From positions 62,001 to 126,000 of the forward strand of contig NZ_BMMU01000011.1 in assembly GCF_014646095.1 (NCBI RefSeq): a stretch of 64,000 nt of DNA, read 5' to 3'. Under the pieces are notes generated by a model, which saw nothing but the letters and a program-made list of their open reading frames with translations, was not told the DNA's origin and did not search any database. Position 1 is the stretch's first letter. Every line of letters begins with the position of its first letter. Position numbers and translations under genes: made by a program. Origin of the DNA: Streptomyces lacrimifluminis. GTDB lineage: Bacteria > Actinomycetota > Actinomycetes > Streptomycetales > Streptomycetaceae. Positions 6,836 to 15,639 of this stretch are shown here, in pieces.

Positions 6836-8551
6836 TCAACGTCGCGCCGGTACCCGCCACGCCAGCGCGGTGCCGCCGCCCTCGGGCTGCCCCAGTTCGA
6901 GTCGGCCGCCCAGTTGCTCGGCGCGCTCCGCCATGTTGCGCAGCCCGCTGCGGCGGCCGTCGGCGGGGATACCCACTCCGTTGTCGGTGACCGACAGCCG
7001 TACCTCGCGCCCGTCCGTGGCCAGGAGTACGTCGGCGCGGTTGGCCCGGGCATGGCGGGCGATGTTGGTCAGGGCCTCGGAGAGCACCGCCACCACGTGG
7101 TCGGCGATGTCCTTCGGTACGTCGGTGTCCAGCAGGCCTTCCATCCGGACGCTGGGGGCGAAGCCGAGGACCGGGGCCGCCTCTCCGACGACCCGTACGG
7201 CACGGGCCCGCAGGCCGGCCTCACCCGCACCCTCGCGGCTGCGCAGGCCGAAGATCGTCGACCTGATGATCTTGATGGTCTCGTCGAGGTCGTCGACCGC
7301 GCGCACCACGCGTTCGGCGGCCTCCTCGTGCTCGATGAAGCGACCGGCGCTCTGCAGCGTCATGCCGGTGGCGAACAAGCGCTGGATGGCCAGATCGTGC
7401 AGGTCGCGCGCGATCCGGTCCCGGTCCATGAGGACCGCGACCGCCTCGGCGTCCTTGCGGCGTTCGGCCAGCTCCATCGCGACGGCGGCCTGTCCGGCGA
7501 AGGACTGCAGGGTCTCGGTCTCCGTCGCCGAGAACACCGGCTGTCCGGCCTTTCGCGCCAGCAGGACCACGCCTCGTGGACCCGCGTCGCCCGTGCCGAT
7601 GGGCACGGCCACGGCGGGGCCGAGTCCGCCGAACCGCGGCGGTTCCAGGGAGATGCGGTCGTCCTGGCCGACGTCCGCACTGGCGACGGGGGCGGCGCCG
7701 GAGAACGCCAGCCCCATCAGGCTCTTGTCCATGGCCAGTACGAGACCCCGGTGTGCCTCGGCGTCCATCCCGACGGCGATCTCCACGGCGAGTGACCCGG
7801 TGTCCTCCATGGGCAGCGCGACCGCCGCCAAGGCGGATCCGGTGATCTCGCCGGCCCGCTCGGCGATCAGCGCGAGGACCTCGGTGCGCTCAGCGCCGGA
7901 CATCAGGCTGTGGGTGACCTCAGCGGTCGCCCGCAGCCACCGTTCCCGCAGCCGGGACTCCTCGTACAGCCGGGCGTTGTCGATCGCGACTCCGGCTGCC
8001 ACGGCGAGTGTCAGCGTGACCGAGACGTCGTCCTCGTCGAACTGGGCGCCGCCCCGCTTCTCGGTCAGGTAAAGGTTGCCGAAGACCTGGTCGCGCACCC
8101 GGATCGGGACGCCCAGGAAGGTGTTCATCGGTGGGTGGTGCGCCGGGAAGCCGTACGAGGCCGCATGGTCGGAGATCTTCGCCAGGCGCAGCGGCTCGGG
8201 ATGGCGGATCAGCTCCCCCAGGATGCCGTGCCCCTCGGGGTACGGGCCGATCTGCGCGATCTGCTCCTCGTCGACCCCCACGGTGTGGAAAGCGGACAGA
8301 CGCCTGCCGTCCGGGCCGATCACGCCGAGCGCGGCGTACTCCGCGTCGACCAGTACCGCGGCGGCCTCCACGATGCGGCGCAGGGCCTGCTCCAGATCCA
8401 GCTCCCGGCCGACCGACAGCACCGCCTCCAGCAGGCTGTGCACCCGGTCCCGAGTGCCGCGGGCCGCGTCCAACCGCGACTGCAGCTCCTCCAGCAGCTC
8501 GTCCAGCCGCAACTGAGGCAGCCGCACACGAGCCTCCTCGGGGGTGTCCAC
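6836..8551 (-). CDS. osdK: GAF-GAF sensor histidine kinase, OsdK/DevS(DosS) type
   Basis: About 571 residues: two GAF domains (roughly 35-190 and 210-365), a HisKA_3 dimerisation domain with the phospho-His in RDRIARDLHD (residue 385), and an HATPase domain with DNGVGIP. There are no membrane helices. The first GAF keeps the AHHPP segment at the place where Mycobacterium DevS/DosS has its haem-ligating His149, so gas or redox sensing through haem is plausible. GTG 8551 is preceded by GGAGGAG with 6-nt spacing; the frame continues to GTG 8581, which has no ribosome site. Its likely partner is the LuxR-type regulator at 24294, unusually about 16 kb away. Confidence 0.87.
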   Translation of the reverse strand: MDTPEEARVRLPQLRLDELLEELQSRLDAARGTRDRVHSLLEAVLSVGRELDLEQALRRIVEAAAVLVDAEYAALGVIGPDGRRLSAFHTVGVDEEQIAQIGPYPEGHGILGELIRHPEPLRLAKISDHAASYGFPAHHPPMNTFLGVPIRVRDQVFGNLYLTEKRGGAQFDEDDVSVTLTLAVAAGVAIDNARLYEESRLRERWLRATAEVTHSLMSGAERTEVLALIAERAGEITGSALAAVALPMEDTGSLAVEIAVGMDAEAHRGLVLAMDKSLMGLAFSGAAPVASADVGQDDRISLEPPRFGGLGPAVAVPIGTGDAGPRGVVLLARKAGQPVFSATETETLQSFAGQAAVAMELAERRKDAEAVAVLMDRDRIARDLHDLAIQRLFATGMTLQSAGRFIEHEEAAERVVRAVDDLDETIKIIRSTIFGLRSREGAGEAGLRARAVRVVGEAAPVLGFAPSVRMEGLLDTDVPKDIADHVVAVLSEALTNIARHARANRADVLLATDGREVRLSVTDNGVGIPADGRRSGLRNMAERAEQLGGRLELGQPEGGGTALAWRVPARR

Positions 8552-8757
8552 CCTGTACTCCTCCAGGTCCCCTCGACGCACGGACGCCCGATGGTCCGGT
8601 CCTGGGCCACCGTAGTGGTCAGCCGCCGGGCGCGGTAGTGAATCAAGCCGCGTCTGCGACGAGCACGACGGAGACCTCCGCTGGCGATGCGTCCGGCGTA
8701 CCGGGTTGACGGCGTGGTGGGCTTCGTCAACAAGGCCGACCGGTCCGCGTCATCTCA

Positions 8758-8771
8758 GGGCCGGTCGGCCC
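8758..8771. promoter_or_regulatory. OsdR/DevR-like box
   Basis: GGGCC-GGTC-GGCCC, a perfect 14-bp palindrome about 207 bp upstream of the kinase start. The same 14-mer occurs before the response-regulator gene (24198). Confidence 0.6.
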
Positions 8772-9352
8772 CACGAAGGTGCCGACAGGACCTGGGACGG
8801 AGCCACCGCCGACGGGAGAGGCTGTGCTGAGAGCGGTCCCCGGCCCATCTCCCGCAGCGCTGCCTGTCCCGGTGGCCTGAGACGGACCGACCGATCCCGC
8901 CTGCCTTCGCTCTCCTCAGCCCCTGCGCCCCTCGTCTCTGCCCTGCTCTGCTCTGTCACGGACCTGTGCTTCGCCCCGGGCGCGGCACGGTCGACACCAT
9001 CTGTCTGAGCCGGGGCGGACTCGACGAGAAGATCACCGTCGTGCCCGAGGACCTGGTCTTCAGGAGCCGGGCCACCGCCGTCCAGGCGGTGCGTACGGAG
9101 TACTCGACGGCGAGACTCCTTGACGTGCCTGTCGAAGAGGGCGGGATCACCGAAGTCGTCTCGTCCACGCGCCAGCGGGGCCACAGCAGCCAGGCGTCCG
9201 AACGATGCGGGGCCGGCGGCGGCGCAGAGGTGTGCGAGCCGAGGCTGAGGCATCGGTCATGGAACCGTTGGTGACGAGGGGCCACCACGACCCCCACGTC
9301 CTGGCCGCCGCGCTGGAAACCATGCACCGCCGGTAGGCGACGGGCGAGACGT

Positions 9353-9366
9353 GGGCCGTCCGGCCC
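9353..9366. promoter_or_regulatory. OsdR/DevR-like box
   Basis: GGGCC-GTCC-GGCCC, perfect palindrome, about 165 bp before the pyridoxamine-oxidase-fold gene. A weaker copy (GGGAC-CATC-GGCAC, 9373-9386) follows 20 bp later, so sites may be tandem. Confidence 0.6.
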
Positions 9367-9530
9367 GCGGTGGGGACCATCGGCACCTGTGGGAACGGCG
9401 GGGCCCGAGAGACACTGGATGCAGGAGCGGCACCGATCCCCCGCGGTGTCGCTCCGTTGCACGTGTTCACCCGGTCATCCGGGCAATGAAGAGATTTCTG
9501 GTCCACACGTGGCTGCGGGAGAGGAGAAGC

Positions 9531-10022
9531 GTGAGCGACCCGACGATACGGAAACCTGCCATGGCCGACGACGTCCCGTCGAATGCCTCAGAAACACACA
9601 GGAGTGTCGAGTTGGAAGGCGCCGAGGCGCTGCGGCTCCTGGGAAGCGTGTCCCTGGGGCGGATCGTTTTCACCCGGCTCGCGCTGCCGGCCATCCGCCC
9701 GGTCAACCACGTCCTGGTAGACGGCGAGATCGTCATCCGCACCCATGGTGACGCCACCCTGACCCGGTACACCCAGCAGAACGGGGACGAGGGGGCCGTC
9801 GTCGCGTACGAGGCCGACGCCATCGACCCCGCCACCCACCTCGGCTGGAGTGTCGTCGTCACGGGCTATGCGCGGCTGGTCACCGACCCACGGGAACTGG
9901 CCCGTTACCGGACCCTGCTGCGTCCGTGGGTGTCGAAGAGGATGGATCACGCCGTCCGTATCAGCCCCGAACTGGTCACCGGGGTTCGCCTCACAGCCGT
10001 CGGTCCTTCCCCGTCTGCCTGA
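9531..10022 (+). CDS. Pyridoxamine 5'-phosphate oxidase-fold flavin/F420-binding protein
   Basis: A 163-residue split-barrel protein. The core LGRIVFTRLALPAIRPVNHVL is the PNPOx-like signature found in F420- or FMN-binding proteins of mycobacterial DosR regulons. GTG 9531 is preceded by GGGAGAGGAG; an in-frame ATG at 9561 is an alternative. A dyad lies 165 bp upstream. It resembles two further PNPOx-fold proteins in this block (12410 and 13199, minus strand), which suggests local duplication. Cofactor and substrate are unknown. Confidence 0.85.
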   Translation: MSDPTIRKPAMADDVPSNASETHRSVELEGAEALRLLGSVSLGRIVFTRLALPAIRPVNHVLVDGEIVIRTHGDATLTRYTQQNGDEGAVVAYEADAIDPATHLGWSVVVTGYARLVTDPRELARYRTLLRPWVSKRMDHAVRISPELVTGVRLTAVGPSPSA

Positions 10023-10028
10023 ACGGTG

Positions 10029-10883
10029 TCAGTGGTGCGGGACCACGGCGACCGCTACGACCGCGTGTTGCAGGACGGTGTGCGTCACCGGGCCGATGTG
10101 CGGGCCGATCGAGCCCTCTCGGGCCCGGCGTCCGACGACGACCAGTGACGCGTCACGTGAGGCGTCCACCAGGTGAGCGCCCGCGTCACCGATCACAGCT
10201 TCCTCCGTCACTTCGACCCCCGGGTACTTGTCCTGCCAGGGGCGGAGTACGTCGGCCGCCCTCTGCCGTGCGTGTGCGGCGAGTTCGCCACCGTGGACCA
10301 CACGCAGACCGGTGGCCCGTCTGGACGCGGCCTCGAACGCGAATTCCAGCACACGGCCGTCGGGGGCGCGCAGATCCAGTCCCAGCACCGCATCGCGGTA
10401 CGGCATCGTGTCCCCGAACCCGTCGCCGGCCCTTGTGCGGCGCTCCTGCCCTCGTTCCTCGTCGGCACGGACCAGCACGACCGGCCGCTCCGCCCGAGCC
10501 ACCACAGCCAGTGCCACGGAGCCCAGCAGGACCCCCGCCATCCTGCCGAGGCCCCTCGATCCGAGCACCAGGAGTTCGGCCTCCCTCGCAACGGCAAGGA
10601 TCACCGGCACCTGATGGCCCGCGATCTGTTCGGCACTCACCCGCACCCCGGCGTGGCGATGTGCCAACCGGGCCTTCGTCTCGGTCAGCAGCCGGGCGGA
10701 CCTGTCCGCTCCCGGCAGGGGAACAGGATGACCGGCGAACGGCACGTAGTCGTGGGGCTGTTGCTCCCCCGCGTGCACAATCCGGAGAGGAATCCCCCAC
10801 AACTCGGCCTCATGAGCGGCCCACTCCACCGCGGCCAGACTTTCGTGCGAACCGTCCAGACCGACAGCGACGGTACGGGGCAT
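10029..10883 (-). CDS. Tandem universal stress protein (UspA x2)
   Basis: 284 residues with two UspA domains (about 1-145 and 160-284). The first keeps the ATP-binding motif GSRGLGRMAGVLLGSV. The second has a looser version, GRRAREGSIGPHIGPVT. GGAGGAGG precedes ATG 10883. It lies 40 bp downstream of the next Usp gene and probably shares its transcript. Tandem Usp proteins are typical dormancy-regulon members in mycobacteria and are thought to sense ATP/AMP levels. Confidence 0.92.
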   Translation of the reverse strand: MPRTVAVGLDGSHESLAAVEWAAHEAELWGIPLRIVHAGEQQPHDYVPFAGHPVPLPGADRSARLLTETKARLAHRHAGVRVSAEQIAGHQVPVILAVAREAELLVLGSRGLGRMAGVLLGSVALAVVARAERPVVLVRADEERGQERRTRAGDGFGDTMPYRDAVLGLDLRAPDGRVLEFAFEAASRRATGLRVVHGGELAAHARQRAADVLRPWQDKYPGVEVTEEAVIGDAGAHLVDASRDASLVVVGRRAREGSIGPHIGPVTHTVLQHAVVAVAVVPHH

Positions 10884-10923
10884 GAGCGGGCCTCCTCCGG
10901 CAATGCGCTCGGCAGCGGGCCGG

Positions 10924-11754
10924 TCATTTGTGAGGGACGACGACCACAGCGCAGTGCGCCCGGTGCAGCAGTGTGTGGGCGACCGGGCCCAGCCGTGGGC
11001 CGAGCACGCTCGTACGGCGGTGGGCGCCGATGACGACCACGGCCGCCTCCCAGGTCGCCGCCAGCAGTTCGTCGGCGGGGGCGGCTCGGACCGTGCGCGC
11101 CTCCACCGTCACGTCGGAGTGCTGGTCCCGCAGACGGGTGAGAGCGTAACGGGGAACGGCGTCCTCCGCCCGGGCCTCCCTGGCCAGACGTTCCTGGCCC
11201 GGGCTGCGGGCCGGCACGAGGGACGGCAGTTCGGGGGTGAGGTGCCGATGATTCCAGGAATGCAGGACACGGAGGTTCGCGCCGCGACGCTCGGCCTCCT
11301 GGAAAGCGTACGCCGCCGCCTCCGCGTCCGTGTCGTCCGCCAGGCCGAGCAGCACGTCCCGCCCGTCGCCGCACGGGTGGTCCCCGCGGACGACCAGGAG
11401 CGGTCCTTGCGTGAGCGCCGCCAGCCTCAGACTCACCGATCCGAACGCCAGGCCGGTCAACGCACCCAGGCCGCGTGTTCCCACGACGGTGAGCTCCGCG
11501 TCCGCGCTCTCGCGTGCCAGCGCACGCACCGCACCGCCTTCCATCGCGACGGTCTCCACGAGCAGTTCCGGATGCCGCGCATGTGTGCGCGACCTGGCGT
11601 AGCGCAGGACCGGTGCGGCCTCGTCACGGTCGGGAACCGCGTACAGCACGCGCAGGCCGGTGCCGCGGCGTACGGCCTCGGCCTCGGCCCAGTCCAAGGC
11701 CCTTACGGAGTTCAGAGAGCCGTCCACTCCGACGACTATGTGACGCGAGGTCAT
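10924..11754 (-). CDS. Tandem universal stress protein (UspA x2)
   Basis: 276 residues with two UspA domains. Domain 1 starts SRHIVVGVDGS and has GTRGLGALTGLAFGSVS; domain 2 ends with GPRLGPVAHTLLH. The frame is open upstream to 11952, but that segment carries the regulatory dyad and has no domain. ATG 11754 has AAGGAAGGA upstream and begins exactly at the Usp fold. It is the first gene of a likely two-Usp operon. Confidence 0.9.
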   Translation of the reverse strand: MTSRHIVVGVDGSLNSVRALDWAEAEAVRRGTGLRVLYAVPDRDEAAPVLRYARSRTHARHPELLVETVAMEGGAVRALARESADAELTVVGTRGLGALTGLAFGSVSLRLAALTQGPLLVVRGDHPCGDGRDVLLGLADDTDAEAAAYAFQEAERRGANLRVLHSWNHRHLTPELPSLVPARSPGQERLAREARAEDAVPRYALTRLRDQHSDVTVEARTVRAAPADELLAATWEAAVVVIGAHRRTSVLGPRLGPVAHTLLHRAHCAVVVVPHK

Positions 11755-11903
11755 GGCCGTACCCGTCCTTCCTTCGAGTGACCGTTCGGCGGAAGCGGCG
11801 CGCGACGAACTCACCGGCCTCCTCGAACGATGCTCCTCGTGGTCGGTCACCTCGGGCAGGGTCCGGGAGAACCCGTAGAAACGCCGAACGGCCCTTGTTT
11901 CCA

Positions 11904-11917
11904 GGGCCGTTCGGTCC
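11904..11917. promoter_or_regulatory. OsdR/DevR-like box
   Basis: GGGCC-GTTC-GGTCC (one mismatch to the dyad rule), 150 bp before the Usp start. A further partial copy, ACGCCGAACGGCCC, sits at 11881-11894, 23 bp away, again suggesting paired sites. Confidence 0.5.
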
Positions 11918-11963
11918 GGAACAGGGCAGTGCGACGAGGCCTTTGAGGACATGGCGCCGGCGT

Positions 11964-12410
11964 TCAGGAGGGAAGGTGTACGCCGTACAGGGAGCGTCCG
12001 CCGACGAGTTCGCGTCCGGTGACCAACTCCGGGGCGATGCGCACGAAGACCTCCTGCGGCGCCGGCGCCGGCGCCCAGGACAGCGGCCCGGTCCGCAGCA
12101 GCCGTGCGTGCTCGGCGGGGTCGGTCACGAGGGTGGCCGGCCCCATGACCACGACGCTCCAGCCGGAGTGTGTGCCGGCGTCGACCGCGTCGGCCTCGAA
12201 GGCCACCACGGCTCCGACGATCGCGCCCACCAGTTCCGACGAGGCCGAGGTGCGCACCAGCACCGCGGCGTCGCGGTCAAGGCAGAAGTTGACCGGCAGG
12301 ACGGCGGGCAACGCCTGTCGCGTGTACACGATGCGGCCGACCGGCACCTTGGCCATGAGGCGCAGGCACTCCTGCCGGTCGAGTTCGCGGAATCCGTCGT
12401 TGGCGTCCAT
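11964..12410 (-). CDS. Pyridoxamine 5'-phosphate oxidase-fold protein
   Basis: 148 residues forming a single split-barrel domain. VGRIVYTRQALPAVLPVNFCL (residues 26-46) is the conserved cofactor-side strand, and the block HSGWSVVVMGPATLVTD closes the fold. GAGAAGG lies before ATG 12410. Its own dyad sits 79 bp upstream. It is homologous to the proteins at 9531 (plus) and 12525-13199 (minus). Probable flavin or F420 binding is inferred from the family. Confidence 0.87.
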   Translation of the reverse strand: MDANDGFRELDRQECLRLMAKVPVGRIVYTRQALPAVLPVNFCLDRDAAVLVRTSASSELVGAIVGAVVAFEADAVDAGTHSGWSVVVMGPATLVTDPAEHARLLRTGPLSWAPAPAPQEVFVRIAPELVTGRELVGGRSLYGVHLPS

Positions 12411-12488
12411 CTGCCTTCTCGTCTCTCACCTGGTCTTCGCGGAATGTGGCACTGCCCATCGTCAAGTGGCGGTGGCGTCCCCAGCCAG

Positions 12489-12502
12489 GGGCCATCGGTC
12501 CC
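12489..12502. promoter_or_regulatory. OsdR/DevR-like box
   Basis: GGGCC-ATCG-GTCCC fits the dyad rule exactly, 79 bp upstream of the PNPOx-fold gene starting at 12410. Confidence 0.55.
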
Positions 12503-12524
12503 GGCTTCCTGAGAACGACCCTGT

Positions 12525-13199
12525 TCAGACCACGATGCGGCGTCCCGTGAGGGCGAACGGTTCGATGCGCACCCACACATCGCGCCGGCCACCGGCCCAT
12601 GGCTCGCTGTACGTCCGCTCAGCGAGCCGACGCTCTTCACCGATGTCCGTCACGGTGCGCGCGTACCCGCGCACCAGCACGCTCCAGCCCTGGCTGAAGG
12701 CGTCGTCAATACGGTCGACCTCGAAGGCGACCGGGCCGCCGGACGCGAGCGACGGCGTCGCGCCGTGGGCGGTTCGGAAGACGACCGTGCCTTCGACGAC
12801 GCTGTAGTTGACAGGGACGATCATCGGCCCGAGCGCTGTGGTCACCGCGAGCCGTCCGACACCGTGCGTCGACAGCAGCTCTGTGCACTCCGCCGTGCTC
12901 AACTCGGTGAATTCGGGGGCGTACCCGGCCCGTCCAGGACCGGGTGGCAGGTCGGCATCGCCGCCGGTGAGCGCCGAGACCGTGGTCTCCAGGGCTGTCG
13001 CCAGCGCGAACATGGCCCCTCGGCCGGGCGCGGCGTCGGGGTGCTGCTCCAGGTGCGTCACGTAGCTGGTGGCCATGCCCGCCCGGGCGGCCGTCTCCTC
13101 TCGTGTCAGCCCGAGTTGAACGCGGCGTGCGGCAAGTCGGCGGCCCAGGTCGCCCGAGGGCGGACCCTGCGTCCCGTTCGCCTGTGTCTGTTCGGTCAT
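12525..13199 (-). CDS. XRE-type HTH fused to a pyridoxamine-oxidase-fold domain
   Basis: 224 residues. Residues 19-75 form an XRE/Cro helix-turn-helix (LGLTREETAARAGMATSYVTHLEQ region). Residues 98-220 form a PNPOx-like split barrel with GVGRLAVTTALGPMIVPVNYSV. The fusion suggests a DNA-binding protein that senses a flavin, F420 or redox state. It lies 19 bp downstream of the alcohol dehydrogenase gene, so the two are likely one operon under the dyad at 14367. Confidence 0.87.
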   Translation of the reverse strand: MTEQTQANGTQGPPSGDLGRRLAARRVQLGLTREETAARAGMATSYVTHLEQHPDAAPGRGAMFALATALETTVSALTGGDADLPPGPGRAGYAPEFTELSTAECTELLSTHGVGRLAVTTALGPMIVPVNYSVVEGTVVFRTAHGATPSLASGGPVAFEVDRIDDAFSQGWSVLVRGYARTVTDIGEERRLAERTYSEPWAGGRRDVWVRIEPFALTGRRIVV

Positions 13200-13218
13200 G
13201 GCCCGTCAGGTCCTCTCG

Positions 13219-14289
13219 TCAGGCCGCGCGGACGGCGACCTCTTCGTGCGACGGCCCGCCGAGCACCACTTTGAGGGCGCCGGTGTCGGCGGCTCGGGCG
13301 AAGACGTCGTACGCCTCCTCCATGTGCTCCAGCGGGAAGGTGTGGGTGACCAACTGCGCTGTGGGCAGTCGGCCGGCGGTGGCCATGCGCAGCAAGGTGG
13401 GCGTGGAATAGGTGTCCACGAGACCGGTGGTGATGGTCACGTTCTTGATCCACAGGTCTTCCAGGTGCAGCGTGGCGGGCTTGCCGTGGACGCCGACGTT
13501 CGCCACGTGACCGCCGGGCCGCACCATGCGCGTGCACAGCTCGAAGGTCTCCGGCACGCCCACCGCCTCGATGACCACGTCCGCGCCGAGCCCGTCGGTG
13601 AGATCGGCGATCAGTTGTTCGGGGTCCTCGCAGGCGTCGGCCACAGCGTCGGCGCCGAGCCGCCCGGCGGCGTCCAACCGGGACGCGGCGAGGTCGACGG
13701 CGATGATCCGCTCGGGCGCGAACAGACGCGCCGTGGCGATCGCCGCGAGTCCGATGGGACCGGCACCGACGACGGCGACGGTGTCGCCGGGACGTACCCG
13801 CCCGTTGAGGACGCCCACTTCGTAGGAGGTCGGGAAGATGTCCGCGAGCAGGACGGCGTCCTTGCTCTCGACCGCGCCGGGCAGAGCGTGCACGGACAGG
13901 TCGGCGTAGGGGACGCGCACGTACTCGGCCTGGGTGCCGTCGATCAGGTGGCCGAGGATCCAGCCCCCACCACCCCGGCACTGGCCGTAGCTGCCCTCGC
14001 GGCAGTAGCGGCAGCGCCCGCAGGCGCTGATGCAGGAGACCAGCACGCGGTCGCCCGGGCGTACGGTCCGCACATCGCTGCCGACGTCGACGATCTCGCC
14101 GACGGCCTCGTGCCCCAGGACCGTGCCCGGGCGTACCTCGGGGACGTCGCCCTTGAGGATGTGCAGGTCCGTGCCACAGATGGTGACGGCGCCGACCCTC
14201 ACGACGGCGTCAGTGGGTTCCTTGATGACAGGGTCCGGAACCTCTTCCCAGGCGCACTGCCCGGGGCCGTGGAAGACGAAGCCCTTCAT
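13219..14289 (-). CDS. Zinc-dependent alcohol dehydrogenase (threonine-dehydrogenase-like MDR)
   Basis: 356 residues of the medium-chain dehydrogenase/reductase family. Catalytic zinc ligands are Cys38 and the His60-Glu61 pair. The structural zinc site is Cys90, Cys93, Cys96 and Cys104. GAGPIG begins the Rossmann dinucleotide site. ATG 14289 is preceded by GGGGAGGAG; the frame is open further upstream across the promoter, with no domain. NAD(P)-linked alcohol oxidation or aldehyde reduction is expected. In this setting it may dispose of reducing equivalents when oxygen is low. Confidence 0.9.
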   Translation of the reverse strand: MKGFVFHGPGQCAWEEVPDPVIKEPTDAVVRVGAVTICGTDLHILKGDVPEVRPGTVLGHEAVGEIVDVGSDVRTVRPGDRVLVSCISACGRCRYCREGSYGQCRGGGGWILGHLIDGTQAEYVRVPYADLSVHALPGAVESKDAVLLADIFPTSYEVGVLNGRVRPGDTVAVVGAGPIGLAAIATARLFAPERIIAVDLAASRLDAAGRLGADAVADACEDPEQLIADLTDGLGADVVIEAVGVPETFELCTRMVRPGGHVANVGVHGKPATLHLEDLWIKNVTITTGLVDTYSTPTLLRMATAGRLPTAQLVTHTFPLEHMEEAYDVFARAADTGALKVVLGGPSHEEVAVRAA

Positions 14290-14366
14290 GACGCTCCTCC
14301 CCATCCTTTTCGAGCACCGAGAGTGCCCCACACATCCAGCTTGTCTGTTCAACGCCTGCTCCGCTT

Positions 14367-14380
14367 GGGCCGTCCGGCCC
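14367..14380. promoter_or_regulatory. OsdR/DevR-like box between divergent genes
   Basis: GGGCC-GTCC-GGCCC, perfect palindrome, 78 bp upstream of the alcohol dehydrogenase start (minus) and about 120 bp before the STAS gene (plus). It may serve both directions. Confidence 0.58.
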
Positions 14381-14500
14381 CACCACCCGCCGGACGGCCT
14401 TGCCGTCGGTGCGGTGGAACAGAGAAGGGCTGACCGACCCGACCGAACAGGGACCGAACAGCTCTTCCAGGCACCCGGACGGCCCCGCTTTTCTGTCCTC

Positions 14501-14869
14501 ATGGCCACTAACCACACGATTTCCACGCCGTACCGCACTCATCGCGCACCCGGTGGCACGACCGTCGTGGCCGTGCAGGGCGAGATCGACATCCTGACGG
14601 TGCCCGCGCTCGCCGCACACCTGGACACCCTGACCGCCGGTCCATGCCCTGACCTGGTACTCGACCTGCGCACCATGACCTTCATCGACTGCGCCGGGCT
14701 GGGGGTGCTGTGCCGGGCGCGGAATCGCGCGCGGGCTCGGCACGGTCGGCTGCGGCTGGTCACGGACAGCGCCCGGTTCCTGCGGATTCTCCACCGAACG
14801 GGCCTGACCGGTGTCTTCGACATTCATCCCCGGTGGCCCGAGGACCTGGCTGGTACACCGACCGTGTAG
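14501..14869 (+). CDS. STAS-domain protein (anti-sigma factor antagonist-like)
   Basis: 122 residues with one STAS domain. VVAVQGEIDILTVPALAAHL and LVLDLRTMTFIDCAGLGVL are the characteristic strands. In SpoIIAA/RsbV the phosphorylated serine lies in a DS(S/T)G motif; here residues 63-66 read DCAG, so there is no serine or threonine to phosphorylate. If it binds an anti-sigma factor, it may be constitutively active or use the cysteine. ATG 14501 has no strong ribosome site. Confidence 0.85.
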   Translation: MATNHTISTPYRTHRAPGGTTVVAVQGEIDILTVPALAAHLDTLTAGPCPDLVLDLRTMTFIDCAGLGVLCRARNRARARHGRLRLVTDSARFLRILHRTGLTGVFDIHPRWPEDLAGTPTV

Positions 14870-14906
14870 CCCCTCTTCCGCTGCGCCGTGAAGTCGCGCG
14901 GCCCCT

Positions 14907-14920
14907 GGGCCGAACGGCCC
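14907..14920. promoter_or_regulatory. OsdR/DevR-like box
   Basis: GGGCC-GAAC-GGCCC, perfect outer palindrome, 122 bp before the Rv1733c-like gene. The identical 14-mer occurs at 20416. Confidence 0.6.
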
Positions 14921-15041
14921 TCTCTGGCCCAGGAGCTGGTCCCGGGCGGCCCTGCTGTGGCGCCTGGTTGGCCCCTGTCATGGCGCGGCCTCGGCTGTCA
15001 CCTTCGGGAGTGTCACAACGGCGAAGAGGAAGTGCGGACCG

Positions 15042-15623
15042 ATGGCCGGTGCCAAGTACGCGAAGAAGCGGTTGTGGCGGTGGCGCAGCAACCCACTGCG
15101 ACGGCGCGATGACATCGTCGAGGCCTGGCTCGTGCTGGTCGTATGGCTGGTCTTCGCCGTGGGCGGCACCGTCGCCGGTCTGGTGACTTCTCATGCCGCG
15201 GACGAGGTGTTCGCACGGCAGCGAGCCGAGCGTCAGTCGGTCCGCGCCGTACTCCTGACCGACGTCCCCACCAGCGCCACCGCCACGGGTGGTACCTCCG
15301 ACCGCCGGATGACAAGCGTGCGCTGGACGGCACCCGACGGTTCGGCCCGCACGGACCAAACGCTGGTGGAAACCGGCCTCAAGGCCGGATCCAGGATCAC
15401 GGTGTGGCAGGACGGCCAGGGCCGTCTCACCGCCGCACCGCGGAACACCACCGAGGCGGCAATCGAATCGGGCTTCCTGGGTACCGCTGCCGCAGCCGGG
15501 CTCGCCGGCCTGGTGTTCGGTGCCGGAGCCGGCGCCCGGTGGGGGCTGAACCAGCACCGCGTCAACGAGTGGGGCAGGGAATGGGACCGAGTGGGACCGC
15601 AGTGGGGCCACAAGACCGGCTGA
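15042..15623 (+). CDS. Rv1733c-family transmembrane protein
   Basis: 193 residues. A basic N-terminus contains NPLRRRDD (residues 17-24), followed by a first membrane helix (about 28-50), an extracytoplasmic domain of about 100 residues, and a second helix (about 148-170). This motif and topology are those of the Rv1733c family, whose founding member is a DosR-regulon membrane antigen of Mycobacterium tuberculosis. The function is unknown. A dyad lies upstream and a strong terminator follows, so it looks monocistronic. Confidence 0.85.
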   Translation: MAGAKYAKKRLWRWRSNPLRRRDDIVEAWLVLVVWLVFAVGGTVAGLVTSHAADEVFARQRAERQSVRAVLLTDVPTSATATGGTSDRRMTSVRWTAPDGSARTDQTLVETGLKAGSRITVWQDGQGRLTAAPRNTTEAAIESGFLGTAAAAGLAGLVFGAGAGARWGLNQHRVNEWGREWDRVGPQWGHKTG

Positions 15624-15639
15624 GCGATCGACGGCTCCG

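Larger units (their letters stand above)
8552..9530. other. 979-bp non-coding stretch with two dyads
   Basis: No gene could be supported on either strand. Open frames of 70-170 codons exist, but none shows a recognisable domain or ribosome site. The stretch holds the OsdR-like boxes at 8758 and 9353. Its length and lack of clear coding signal suggest that it may also contain a decayed gene. Confidence 0.5.

Noticed and set aside
8966..9274. 102-codon plus-strand frame in the gap before the PNPOx gene
   Set aside because: No recognisable domain, no ribosome site and weaker codon bias than the neighbours. Kept only as part of the unexplained stretch.
14427..14440. GGGCTGACCGACCC as a further regulator box
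   Set aside because: Two mismatches to the dyad rule, and it lies near a perfect site at 14367. Chance similarity is likely in this GC content.
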